Notes under the pieces: model-generated
Databases searched by the model: none
Told to the model about the DNA's origin: nothing
What the model saw: the letters and a program-made list of their open reading frames with translations, nothing else
Shown here: piece by piece, positions 1-11,103 of the stretch
How the letters are laid out: every line of letters begins with the position of its first letter
Numbering within the stretch: the stretch's first letter is position 1
Made by a program: the position numbers and the translations under genes
Origin: Gnetum montanum
Lineage: Eukaryota; Streptophyta; Gnetopsida; Gnetales; Gnetaceae
NCBI GenBank assembly: GCA_015680685.1
Contig: MNCI01036774.1
Span: 85,191-148,828 of the forward strand
Length of the DNA stretch: 63,638 bases
Direction: 5' to 3'

Positions 1-192
1 GCCAAATGTGGCCTGATGTCATTGTAATAAGGTGTTCACCCTTGTTGTCATGAACACCAGTTCTTGTCAAGTCTTTTAATAAAGACCCGTTCACATGCCA
101 TACCATTAGTTCCATTCCCCTTAATAATCCCATACCTTCCCGATATTATTGTAAGGAACTCGAGGACGAGTTTTCATTCAGTCATGGGGGTA
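1..192 (+). mobile_element. Element Z: 3' end of internal region and polypurine tract
   Basis: Untranslated tail of an Athila-like Ty3/gypsy element whose body lies left of the window. It matches the reverse complement of 60019-60210 (element H) along its length. The last bases, TCAGTCATGGGGGTA, are the polypurine tract that primes plus-strand DNA and sit directly against the LTR start at 193. No ORF. Confidence 0.9.
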
Positions 193-218
193 TGATGAGA
201 TGCGACATGCATAGCGCC

Positions 219-300
219 GCGATATTGCGGCCGCTGCGATATCGCATCCCCTGCGATATCGCATACGCGATATCGCGGTCCGCCGCCATATCTATAAATA
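219..300 (+). promoter_or_regulatory. U3 palindromes and TATA box of Z
   Basis: Two perfect GCGATATCGC palindromes (236-245, 253-262) and a perfect 12-bp CGCGATATCGCG (266-277) lie just upstream of TATAAATA (293-300). The same layout occurs inverted in H (about 59935-59995). Spacing to the TATA box fits an upstream promoter element; which protein might bind is unknown. Confidence 0.6.
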
Positions 301-545
301 AGAGGTGGCACTCCCTTCATTTCCCAATCCTGGCTAGAAGTAGCGAAGCTCTGGCAGTTTGAACACTCCAGAGTTAGATTAATTTCCCATGTGCCTGCAG
401 TAGGAGTCCTAGAGTGAACGGCTCTTTACTCGAGCAACTTTGTAACCTGAACACAAGTTGTGTACGATAATAAGATGAACTTGATTGGATAAACCTTGCA
501 GTACATGGTTTTATTTCGTTGTTATTTATTGCTTTCCTAGTGCGC

Positions 546-969
546 ACGAGTACGACTTGATTACAAGCATCTACGGATGTGTACGGCTAATCAAGGAGTC
601 GGCTGCTCGTTGCAACGCGTGAGTATGACTTGATTACGAGCATTGTGACTACTTGGTAACCCAGTAGCATATTCCAGGATCTGCGCTTGGTAATCCCAGT
701 AGTAGTCCAATGTGTACGGCTAGTTAAGGAATCGGCTACTCATCGCTAGGCTAGAACGTGTGATAAGTACGACTTGGCTACGAGCATCCACGGGTGTGTA
801 CGGCTAGCCAAGGAATCGGCTGCTTATCACACTTAGGCTAAATAGGTGCCTCAGTACGACCACTTCGAGCACTTGCGTTACGTGTGGTGATCCCAGTAAC
901 GATTAGCGTTTGGTAGCCACAGTTGCATAGTTCAGGGTGTGTCCGGTAAGTGGGAACGGATGCTGACGC
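546..969 (+). other. Array of four covarying stem-loops in U5 (Z)
   Basis: Four units share one plan: outer stem, TACGA, inner stem, CRAG, a short upper stem, then TGTACGGC, inner arm, GGAATCGGCTG, outer arm. Inner arms are 556-563/588-595 (CTTGATTA/TAATCAAG), 629-636/721-728 (CTTGATTA/TAGTTAAG), 773-780/805-812 (CTTGGCTA/TAGCCAAG) and 860-865/948-953 (CCACTT/AAGTGG). Outer arms are 546-550/606-610, 620-625/737-742, 758-767/823-832 (10 bp perfect) and 848-854/963-969. Stems differ in sequence but stay paired, while the internal loops are conserved. As U5, the array would lie in the 5' leader of the genomic RNA near the primer site. Role unknown. Confidence 0.75.
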
Positions 970-1250
970 TAGTTAATTTAGACTTAGGACATTAGTTAGA
1001 GTTAGTTAGTTTCTCAACCCTTTCCCTCATAGCTTAGGAGATAAACTGAAAAATACCAAAAAAATTCATATACCTCAGACTTGCTTAACCATACATTGTG
1101 ACACATACAAGCAAGCCTGGGAAGACAATGAACGATTAACCCCAAGTGTTTCTTGTGGCATTAAGGCATTTAGTTTGCGGAGTTCGATCGGATCACGCGT
1201 ACATGCTCGTATTCGTATGGTTGAGTGTAGGGGTACCTCGCCACTCATCA

Positions 1251-3235
1251 GGGATAGAGGTAGACCTCGAAAAGATCAAACTTATCCAAGGAATCACTCG
1301 GCAACCTGAAACTATAAAAGATATCTGGTCATTCCTTGGACACACTAGCTACTACAGAAGGTTTATTGAGAACTTTTCAAAGGTTGCAAAACCATTGGTT
1401 AAATTAACGAAAAAGGATGTACTTTTCGAATGGACCAGGGAATGCGAACTAGCTTTTCAAACTTTAAAATAGAAGCTCCTAGAAACACCCATTCTACAAG
1501 CTCCTAACTGGTCTAGACCATTTCACATAATGATTGACGTGTCCAACGATGCTTTAAGAGTCGTACTTACATAGTTAAATGACCAAAAATGTCCTTATTA
1601 CAGCCACTATGCAAGTAGGAGTATTGTTGTTGCACAATTTAACTACACCACAATAGAGAAAGAATTAATGGCTATAGTGTTTGCACTAGAAAAATTTAGG
1701 CACAATGTCTTGGGCTATAAGGTATTTGTGCACACAGATTATAGTGTAATAAGGTTTTAATGAATAAACCAATGGTGAGCCCTTGCATCATATGATGGCT
1801 CATAATCTTACAAGAGTTTGATCTTACAACGATTGATCGAAAAGGCACCGAGAACGTAGTTGTTGATCATTTATCTCGATTGCGATGGGACAACAAAGAG
1901 GATGAGTATCCAATTTCTAATCACTTGTTGGATGAACTCCTCTTTGTAGGTGTAGTAACTAATCAATTGACCATGGAAACAAACTGGTATAGTAGTATTT
2001 TCACCTATCTCCTTACACAACAAACACCACAAGAGTTAGACGCTAAAAAGAAACAACAGTTCTTTCACTAAGCCAAGTATTATATGAAGATCAATGGACA
2101 ACTTTATAAAGCATGTCCCGATGACTTGGTTTGATGGTGCATTCTTGATATAAATCAACTACGAGTTCTCCAAGATGCTCATCAGGGTCTTTGTGGGGGT
2201 CATTATGCCAAGAGACGAACAATCATTAAAATCCTACTTGCAAGATATTATTGACCTAGATTGTTTCGGGATGCCCATCATTTCGTCCAATCTTGTGAGC
2301 GCTGTCAACGTGATGGGGGAATGACTACTAGAATGGAGGGTCCGCAACAATGGATTCAACCTTTAGAACCCTTCGACATATGGGGAATTGATTTTATGGG
2401 GCCCATTACACCAATGTTGAATGGGAAAACTTACATCGTTGTTGCTGTTGACTACTTTACAAAATGGGTAGAAGCAGCCACTGTTAAGTATTGTACATCA
2501 TTTACAAGTACACAATTTATTCAACAACAAATAATAAATAGGTTTGTCATGCCTTGTGCACTTATTTCAGACAATGCCGCATATTTTGCAGGTGCAACTT
2601 TTCAGAAGCTGATGCAATGCTTAGGGGTTGAACACAAACTAACTACTCCATACCACCCTCAAGCAAACGGTCAAGCTGAGGTCACCAATAGGGAGATTAC
2701 AAAAATATTGACAAGAACTATTAGCAAGTATAGAAGAGATTGGAGCACCAAACTGAATAATGCTCTTTAGGCATACTGCTCTACATGGAAACTCCCTATA
2801 GGCGACTCTCCCTATGAGTTAGTGTATGGGAAACTTCTAACGCTTTCCATTCAAGCAAAAGTCTGTACACTATCTATGGCATGTGATCTCAACCTTGACC
2901 TTGATCTAGCACAAAAAGAACGATTAATGATCCTTAACTTGCTAGATGAGAACCGATTAGCCACCTTGTCATCTAATAAATTGCACAAGGCTTTCAATAA
3001 ACAATGTCATAACCTGAAAATTAGGAAAGTTAAATATCAACCAGGAGATAAGGTTTTGTACTGGAATCCCACACACGTGCCACAAAGCACTAAATTTCAA
3101 ACATTGTGGGAAGGACCTTATATTATTTATGTAACTTTTTCTTTAGGGGCCATGATGATTTAGAAACTTGAGAGCCTAAATAAGAAATTGTTGGTCAACA
3201 TCCAACAAACCAAACCTTTCCATGAGTTTAGAATA
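1251..3235 (+). pseudogene. pol: A pol: reverse transcriptase end, RNase H, integrase
   Basis: C-terminal half of an Athila-like polyprotein that would copy element RNA and insert the cDNA. It opens inside reverse transcriptase (GIEVDLEKIK, then FLGHTSYYRRFI), continues through RNase H (TIEKELMAIVFALEKFRH about 1645-1700; VHTDYSVIRF), then integrase. The zinc-binding part has HQGLCGGH near 2178 and CERC near 2295. The catalytic triad is visible: Asp in WGIDFMG (2390-2392), Asp in ISDNAAYF (about 2570) and Glu in NGQAEVTN (2678-2680). A GPY/F-like tail (LWEGPYIIY) lies near 3105-3130. In-frame stops at 1470, 1572, 2131, 2252, 2768 and 3161 and lost frames near 1750 break it. WGIDFMGP supports Athila affinity. 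Its 5' part was removed by the Z insertion. Confidence 0.92.
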
Positions 3236-3303
3236 GCCAATACCAATACTACCTCTGTTGGTGGACAACCCTGCTTGTTATTTTGAATCTCCTCCTTCCA
3301 ACT

Positions 3304-3321
3304 CAGTCGTGGGAGAGATGG
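3304..3321 (+). promoter_or_regulatory. Internal polypurine-tract-like motif after A pol
   Basis: CAGTCGTGGGAGAGATGG follows the end of pol and matches the core of the terminal polypurine tract (TCAGTCATGGGGGTA). The same site follows pol or pro in D, E and H, and gag in K. A second plus-strand priming site is an inference. Confidence 0.5.
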
Positions 3322-4335
3322 CCACCAATGCTAACCATTATAAGCCCTTAGCTCTTTTTTTTTTTGTATTTTTTTACACATTTGTTTTCAATTTTATTTA
3401 TTTATTTTTTACATCATTGTTCACATTTTTTCCTATTTCTTTGTTTGATTTACTTTCATTTGTCATACAATAAGTGCTCATGATGGTGGATTGTACTATA
3501 ATGATGTTGATTGTTAATGTTGGGTTTTTACCTTTGATTTTTAATGTTGATAGTATGATATGGTTCTTTTGATAAAATAGGCAATGAGTCTACACCATCT
3601 ATTCCTCTGTTCAACTCTATGATCTCCCTTGGTCTTGGAACTGTACTATCTCTTTTTTTAAATAAACTTATTAAGGAATTGGTGGCTTTGTATTCTTCAA
3701 ACCGAGGAAGGATGCAATGGTTGAAAAGGGTGTGACTTCAAGGGGATTTGATGCACGTGTGCTAGCTATTCTCTTGGGTACTTGGATGCTTTTCATGGGT
3801 TCTTTGCCATTTCATTGATGACCAAAGATTAGGAAGTCAAATAAATCAAATAAGTCTTTGCATGGTGTGGTTCTCACGTAAAAAAAATGATGAGAATTCA
3901 AAGCATACCCCCTAGACATAATAAAGAAATCTGGGCTACAAGCATTGGTTATGACACTGGAAAGACATGTTACCCATGCCTAAAGATTCCCTTTAACTAA
4001 GGCCCTTTATCGCTTCCTGCTTCTCCATCTCACTCTTCTTGGAATGGTGGTGACTCTTTGGGGAAACATTCTTGTTGCTTCAAGGGGATGGATTGGTCAA
4101 GTGTATTGATACAAGGTCACTGACTATGGTTGGTTTGAGTCTGGATTTGAAATGAGTTCTACTCAGTCAGCTTAACCATAAAATATACAAGGGACTTTAC
4201 ACAACCTTGCTCTTGGGATTCCATTCCATTTTCTACTCTCCATCTTTCTTCCCATTTCCACCTCATTTCCGATTTTATGATTAGTCTATCTCCCGGTTGA
4301 CACATTGTTATTCTTTGGTAAATTCTTGTGGGTCA
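3322..4335 (+). mobile_element. A spacer, first half (non-coding)
   Basis: No credible gene. T-rich at 3350-3470. The stretch 3958-3985 (AAGACATGTTACCCATGCC) recurs in D, E and K, and 4030-4290 aligns with the reverse complement of 60965-61195 in H. It ends with ggtca (4331-4335), the target copy left of element B. Confidence 0.8.
4331..4335 (+). repeat. Target site duplication of B, left copy
   Basis: ggtca directly before the TGAAAC start of element B, identical to 25098-25102 after its CA end. Confidence 0.9.
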
Positions 4336-6358
4336 TGAAACACCACAAAATTTTGGCCTAGCACTTTTAGACGGGACTCAAGCTAAGTCATGTCGCTGCC
4401 CAAGGTGAATACAACATGACCAAACTTGAGAGCCTTAAAAACAACTTCAAATGACTCACACCTGGATAGGCAAGGTCCACCCCAGGCCCATAGGCGACTA
4501 CAGTCAAGGGTTTCAAGTCCAAAAAAAAGTGCAAGTTTGGTCACACACTTTAGTCATGCTGCCCAGCGTATGACTAGCGTGACCAAATTTTGGAGCCCCA
4601 AAATTGTGTCCAAACAGGCCGAATCTGGGCATGCAGACCCCCCTTCAGCATCACCGGAGTCCCCTGCAGCTCCCAGCATCCAAAACCTTAAAATTCGAGC
4701 TCAAAATCACAGCGTGACCATAGTGTGACCAAACAAGAATAGCTCAATTCAGGCATCTCCAGGCAGAATTTTGACATAAATTCAACTCCCAGGAGCTAGG
4801 CAACAATTGTACATGTTCACAGGTTCCAGACATCAAAATTTGAGCTTCAAACATGGCATTTTCAGTTGGTCACGCTGAGGTCACACTATGTTCGCGCCGT
4901 GTAGCATGACCTCAACGTGACCAAATAAAAACAGGCCAAATCAACCATTTTCAACCATCATCTTTGATGTCTGAGCAACCCCCAGGGACAAGCAGCACTC
5001 GTACATGTCCATAGGCTTCAAAAATTTACAATTTGGGCTTCAAACATGCCATTTAAACTTGGTCACGCTAGGATCACACTTTGGTCATGTTGCACAGCGT
5101 GACCATAGCATGACCAAATTAAAAAGGCCTAAAAAAGAAGCAAAATAGAGTCAAAATCAACACTTAGAAAACCCTGGAGAATAGGGAGCAGTTAGGCATC
5201 AAAAAAAGGGGATCAACATCCAAAAATTAGCTCAAAACAGAGCATGAACACTTGGTCACACTGGGATCACACTTTGGTCATGCTGCACAGCGTGACCAAC
5301 CAAAACAGAGCCAAAATAGCCTCCAAATGAGCTCGAAGTTGACATGCAGCATCCTCTGGACCTCAGGCATCCATATCCACTCTTGGAACAAGCTTTAAAG
5401 GTCGAAAATGGGCCCCAAATTCATCATTTTTGTTTCATACGCTAGATGCTCACACGCTAGATGCTGGACGTTAACACCAAGACACTAGTACACGCCAAAC
5501 CATAGTTTCAAAAGGCCAGAGAAAAAATTCTTTGTTGTAACAGAGCATTATTTTGTAAATTTTTTCTTTATTCTTTGAGCATGCCAAGCTCTTACGCTGT
5601 GGATTGCACATGCCAACATAAGACTTGGTCATGCTATACGCTGTACATTGTATCATATCACGCATCCGGTCAACGCACACACCTGTCACCTGATTCGCAT
5701 GTTTCGCACCCTGCAGCCATGGATCTCCCTCCAGATCCGAATCCCACACTCATAAATCCTATAAATACCCTGTTTTTCCACTAAATGGAGGTTGGGGAAA
5801 ATTTTCGGGCATCAAGATCTATAACATCAACAACCCAAATCTCATACAGGGGGCATCACATAAATTTAGATAGGCTGAGCATATGCAATCTTGGTCACGC
5901 TATACGCTAGATCCAGAAACTTGCAATCCCCCACCATCCATATACATTTCACATCGGGGCTAAACGTTCTCCTTGTGACCAATCCGCAACTGCGTTCTGA
6001 CTGATGCACTTTTTTGTACTTTTCTTTTCAACACAAACAGTTTATTTTTGCCCGCAATTGTTTGCAATCTTCGTTTTGTGCACATTCTACGCTGTTTTCA
6101 CTTTATTCAACCAATTTACACTTATTTTACGTACATTTATGTTTAGTTTGCATTGTTGTTTACGTATAACCCAACGCATCGCAATTTGCGTATGTTAGGG
6201 GAAGTCCTTGTTTGATCTGCATGCAGACCATTCTAGGCACTCTGCCTTCGTTTATTTCCAGCTTGCTCTCGTACGAAGGCGAGGTCTTACTGTGTTTTCC
6301 ATAGATCTCTCGGCGTTTGTTTCATTCTAGCCTGACGCTGACAATTTCAAACGACACA
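4336..6358 (+). repeat. 5' LTR of B
   Basis: A 2023-bp LTR from TGAAACACC to GACGACACA. It aligns throughout with 23009-25097. The first kilobase holds several copies of an inverted TTGGTCACGCTG motif (see 4537-5310). TATAAATA near 5760 followed by a cytosine/thymine-rich stretch could mark the promoter. ORFs inside it are chance products. Confidence 0.93.
4537..5310 (+). repeat. Iterated hairpin-forming motif in U3 of B
   Basis: At intervals of roughly 190 bp the LTR repeats a block reading TTGGTCACGCTG, then a short spacer, then CAGCGTGACCAA. Clear copies begin near 4537, 4868, 5058 and 5252, with a partial one near 4710. The copy at 4868-4925 has near-perfect arms of 18 bases. The 3' LTR repeats the series at about 23220-24010. 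Confidence 0.65.
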
Positions 6359-6364
6359 GTAAAT

Positions 6365-6383
6365 TGGCGCTAGAAGGAGGGCC
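6365..6383 (+). other. Primer binding site of B
   Basis: TGGCGCTAGAAGGAGGGCC starts 6 bases after the 5' LTR and has the TGG start expected of a site that pairs with a tRNA 3' CCA end. I could not assign the tRNA from memory with confidence. Confidence 0.75.
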
Positions 6384-7114
6384 TATTTTTTGTTTGCATC
6401 CGCTTCTCAGCATCCTAGATCCAGAGTCCACATGCTGCCTTATTGCCAGCATTCCCACGATGCCCTGTTCCCAGCGTCCATTAAACCCTGTTCTCTGAGT
6501 TCTAGATCCTATTTCCGACTTTCCAAACACGTTGCTGTTTAAACCATAGCGTCCTGCACTCTATTCTGAAATCCTGACGTTGCCCGCAACGTCCTGCACT
6601 CCGTTCTAGCTTTAGACGTTGTTCATAGCATCTCTCATCATTTTCTCCCTTCTCAGACACCGTTAACAACGTCTAGCAACTCGGTTTTCCCTCCCAGATG
6701 CTACACTTAGCGCCCAGATGCTGTCCCATAGGTCAGACGCTACATTTTAAACTCACTTGCATTTTAGCATTTCAATTTCCAGGCGACACACATTACTTCA
6801 GCGTTCACACATTATTTTCCCTTTTCAGAGTTACCCGTTGCATCAGTTTAGGGTGGACACGCTCTAGCTTGTTTAGGATACATGCTGAAACGTTGTATTG
6901 TCATACCCTGCTCATATCATTTCATACGCTGCATATTTCATACGCTGCTCATAGTTTCTTATCATACGCTGCATATTTCATATGCTGCTCATAGTTTCTT
7001 GCCATACGCTGCATATTTCACACACTGTTAACCATACGCTGTTGAAACTTAGCACACATTTTCTCTCTCTTATGCTCTAATTCCTTCCATACGCTATCTT
7101 CACAATCACTCATA
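6384..7114 (+). mobile_element. B leader, with 40-bp tandem repeat
   Basis: Untranslated leader between primer site and gag. A 40-bp unit built on TCATACGCTGCATATTTCAT repeats three times (6921-6960, 6961-7000, 7001-7040), the third diverging at its end. Scattered ACGCTG words occur in the rest. No ORF is likely here. Confidence 0.7.
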
Positions 7115-10100
7115 ATGAACCCTGCACAGACGAACACCGCTGCCTTGCCTATCTCCAACTTCGGTGCCAACATCATGAATCCCGTCACCGCCGCCGAGTC
7201 CATAGTTGCCCTTGGTGAGATGAACCCTCAAGGGGCACCTCGCTGGTCACTGAGACTGCAAGGTATTGATCCCACGTTCACCATCCTAATGCCCAAACAA
7301 TATAACTTTATTTGTGTTAAAATCTAGGCTAACCTGGCTGTTGACCAAACCGAACTAGAAGCAAAAAGACACTATGAGCTAATTCACAAAGGAGGTCATG
7401 ACTTCACTCCCATTGCTTATGATGTCATCCCCCTCACTAAATCCTACCATGAACTCCTATCCCAACTCCTCATGGCAAGGAACCAAACCTCATGCCAACC
7501 CATCGTAGAGCCTCAAAACGGAGATAAGGAAGATAATTTCGTGGCTCAATCTAAACATGGGGATTCGTACCATACTCTCAGTTCGCATACTTACGCGAAC
7601 CCATTATTTCACCCTTTCATGGGAGAGACCATGTCCCTTCACACATTTAAAATCACTCAAGCACATGTACTTCAATAGGAAGCACCCACTCTTATTCCCA
7701 CTCTCCCCATGACCAATACTCAATTCAATGCATCCATCTCCGTTATTGCTCCGGTCACCACGTTATCCCCTCTCCTACAAGTACAACCCCAACAACCCCC
7801 CTCTCAAACTAATGTAGGAGCGACCTTCCCACCCCAAGTAATTGGGATGCCATCCGTGATACCCACTTCTACATCTACTCAGTATATACCACGAGTGCAA
7901 ATCCAAGGGACACCCTTCACCACTTCGATTCAACAAGTTCAGGGCATTCCCTCACAAATTGTAACTGGATAATGGACCACGACTGGCATGCAACAATATC
8001 AACCCGCTCATTACAGCATACCACCAGCTACAATTCCATCCATGAATGTCCCTTAAGTACAACCATCAACGACTCAACAATCATCATTCCCACCAACCGT
8101 ACAACAGTCTAACTTGTATAGTACTCAAATTAACCAACCTACTACTCCACCAAGTGCCCAAGAATGGGCCGAAGCCAAAAAGATGATGCAAGAGCTCACT
8201 AATGAGGTAAAGCGCCTTAAAACCGCTAACATTGAAGAGCTTAAAGTATTGGACTTCTACCAAGATGATTCGATCAGTTCGTCAGTGCCACCTTTAACTT
8301 TACCCAAGGGAGTTTCATTACCTCAATTGACAAAATATAACGGGGAAGGAGACCCCAACGCCCACCTAGTAACATTTAGATTAGAATGTCTGTTGCTTCA
8401 AGCTTGGCCCCACACAATCCTACGTGTATTCGCCATGTCTTTAATTGGAAGAGCCCTGGACTGGTACAATGCCTTGCCCCGTAACTCTATATCCTCTCTG
8501 GAGGATCTGTTACACCAGTTTGTTACCAGGTTTAAGTACAACCTGAAGCCCAAAGCGACCTTAGACAGTTTGATCCAGATAAAGCAAGCACCAGTAGAAC
8601 CTATGCAAAAATTCATTCAGAGATGGAGTGCTGCACTTAATGAACTTCACGAGCCAATCCCGGAAACATACCTACTCACGATTCTTAAAGGAGCTATCAA
8701 TGACTTCATTAAGTCAAGGCTCTACTATCTAAACGCTCGCACCTTGAGTTAAGCTTTTGTACAGATAAAGAACATAGAGGAGGTAGCCCAAAATAGTCAT
8801 GACCCCACTTATTCAGCCTTTAAAAATCAACACATGAAGAAAGACAAAGACAAGGCTAAAGCAACAATGACAGCAGTAGCACACACGACTCAACCCAACA
8901 ACGTGCGATAGAAAGTGGAACAACCTACTGTTCCCATTAACTATGAGAGAACTGCTCATGCACCCACACCCGAACCATACTTCACTTAAACTGCTAACAT
9001 GGGTCACACTAGTACATTTGAGAAAAAAGAACTTGCTCAATATACACCATTTCCCATGAAGCCTTCGCAACTATTGGATCAAATTTTAAAGGCTGGGGCC
9101 ATCAAACATAAGTAGTTGTCTCCCGCGGCAGCCCAGAGACATGATCGATACTATGAGTTGGTCAGAAACCCAAGCTTGGTAACACCGAATGAGCCTCCAG
9201 TTTCGAGAGGCTTTAGGCTAGATAAATTTTGTGAGCACCATCAACGAAACGGGCATGGAACCGACTATTGTTTCACCCTAAAACAAGACATACAACGTAT
9301 GATTGATAGGGGTGAAATAACCTTCAATGAAGCTAACCCTGTGAAACTACAAAATCAATCTATGGGTGTGTATAAGGATCCCCTTAACACTAAGGAGGCT
9401 CCTTACGTGATCAACAGAATCCATGTCAGCAACGAACAGGAAATACCTAGAAAACCCTTTGTGATTCGTGTTCCTACAGGGCCAACACCATCTCCCCAAC
9501 CCCGTTTTCCAACACATACACCTTCCACACCTCGAAAACCATTCGTCATCCGGGTACCTCCCACGATGGCAACAACAGACATACCCCCACAAACCAAACC
9601 TGCTCCCTTTGTGATTCAGGTGCTGCCTATTGTTGCAATCGCAGACGTACAATCCCAAACTGGACCAAGTCCATTTGCCATCAGGATGCCTAAGCAACCA
9701 AATGTTCAAACTTCGATAGCTCAAATGCCAACTTGTCCCTCTCCATTCGTAATCCGGGTGCCTAAACACCTTGATGCTCAACCACCAATAGCTCCCCCGC
9801 GACCTCCACGAGAACGCCTCGTAGATAGGTTGACCAGAGAACGTTTGGAAAGGGAACATCAAGGTCATGAGTTGGGACCCCCAAAACCCACTCCATTAAA
9901 TGCTATACCCATGGCTCCGACAACTCATAGGCCAAGCACAAGTAACCAAGCTGAAGAATTAGGAATGCTTGAGGAGCCAAACCCAATGGTTATAGTTGAC
10001 CACGTAACAACCCTCCCTCAAGAAATACAACTATTGGGTCCAATGGACCAAGTCTCAACCAACAAGAACATACCAAATAGCAGAGACTTGGCTAGTGCCC

Positions 10101-11103
10101 TAACCCAGGTTACACAGGCCCTCAAACAAAAGAACATTTTGCTAAGCCTGTATGACTTGATAATGACCTCTCAAGTACACCGCGAAGCCCTAGTACGTAT
10201 GTTAACATTGATCCCTGTCAATGAAGACTTACCTGCAACTGAACTGTCTATTCATGCAGTAATGTCTCCACATCAAAGATCAAGGTCCACATCATTGGAC
10301 TTCCATGTAGATAACATTAAAAAGGATGAAAAAACAGGAGAAGTCACCACCACACCTATGTTCATGACCATACAAGTTAACTAGTTTAAAATACATAGGG
10401 TGCATGTTGATGATGGGGCAGCCACAAATGTGGTACCATTCCCCGTCATTGAACAATTAGGGCTCACAAAAAAAAATAAAACCAACATCCACGACATTCC
10501 TGAAATCATTTAGTGGATCACGCGTCATAGTAAAAGGAATACTCACTTTGGACTTCATAGCAGGGGATCCCCACGTCAGTTGAGTTTGTTGTCGTAGATG
10601 AGATGCTAGGATTTAACTTGATTTTGGGATGACCTTGGTTAGCCCAATTAAAAGCGGTATCCTTACCCATCCACCAAGAGATTCACCTACCTTACAAAGG
10701 TGGTGAAATCATTATACATGGTGACGCGGCTGCATCCAACATCTCTTCACACATAGGCACAAACCAAGGCTCAGAGGTTGAATTCAATGAATCTAAACAA
10801 GACAACAATACCCCTAACTTTAAACAAGATGACACCACCGATGAGTCTAAACAAGACAATACACCAGATGAAACTCAAAGTGATAATGAACCTCAAAACC
10901 GTGATCCACCACAAGCCATGGAAACATTACAAAACGGCGAAACATCAGAACATGCTAACATAGGGGCCATTCACCCAGACGTCTCATGGTCAGAATTACC
11001 ATTTGACATAACTAGCGAAGGAGACGCTGAATATACAATCACACCGACATGCCCTACTCCTAATCTCAAGCTTCGAAAAGTAAAGAAGCTACTCAACCAT
11101 TAA
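7115..11103 (+). pseudogene. gag-pro: B gag-pro polyprotein (decayed)
   Basis: One frame runs from the Met at 7115 to 10384 with several in-frame stops (for example 7325, 7676, 7970, 8750 and 10382). The gag core at 8300-8740 has YNGEGDPNAHL and ALDWYNALP, typical of retrotransposon gag. A Cys/His cluster (CEHHQRNGHGTDYC) follows near 9230. A proline-rich stretch at 9450-9790 repeats PFVIRVP five times with variation. Protease starts at about 10400 with VDDGAATNVVPF, the Tat-type form of the active-site Asp motif. After a frame change the family's late protease motif reads LGFNLILG near 10610, and an acidic tail ends in TAA at 11101. Gag would form particles and protease would cut the polyprotein; this copy cannot make either. 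Confidence 0.88.

Larger units (their letters stand above)
193..1250 (+). repeat. 3' LTR of element Z (Athila-like)
   Basis: A 1058-bp LTR starting TGATGAG and ending CTCATCA, a 7-bp inverted terminal repeat. U3 holds GATATC palindromes (219-277) and a TATAAATA box at 293-300. The R region is recognised by homology with other copies in the window that carry AATAAAG near the matching place; here it reads aataag near 468. The long U5 (about 490-1250) carries four stem-loops (546-969). The last 70 bp are conserved in all LTRs of this family. Its right edge abuts the reverse transcriptase of element A, so Z is nested in A; the 5 bases after it are gggat, but the left target copy is outside the window. 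Element H at the other end has an LTR of equal length in opposite orientation. Confidence 0.93.

Noticed and set aside
546-969. Hammerhead ribozyme or retrozyme in the U5 hairpins
   Set aside because: The required CTGATGA and GAAA core motifs are not at matching places in the stem-loops.
2822-3163. 113-codon ORF as a separate gene
   Set aside because: It is the C-terminal part of A integrase in the same polyprotein.
6921-7040. CRISPR-like array
   Set aside because: Units are adjacent 40-bp tandem copies without unique spacers, in a plant element.
9347-9868. 173-codon ORF on minus opposite B gag
   Set aside because: It is the mirror of the repeated proline-rich gag stretch; its open length follows from low stop density opposite that composition. 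No domain.
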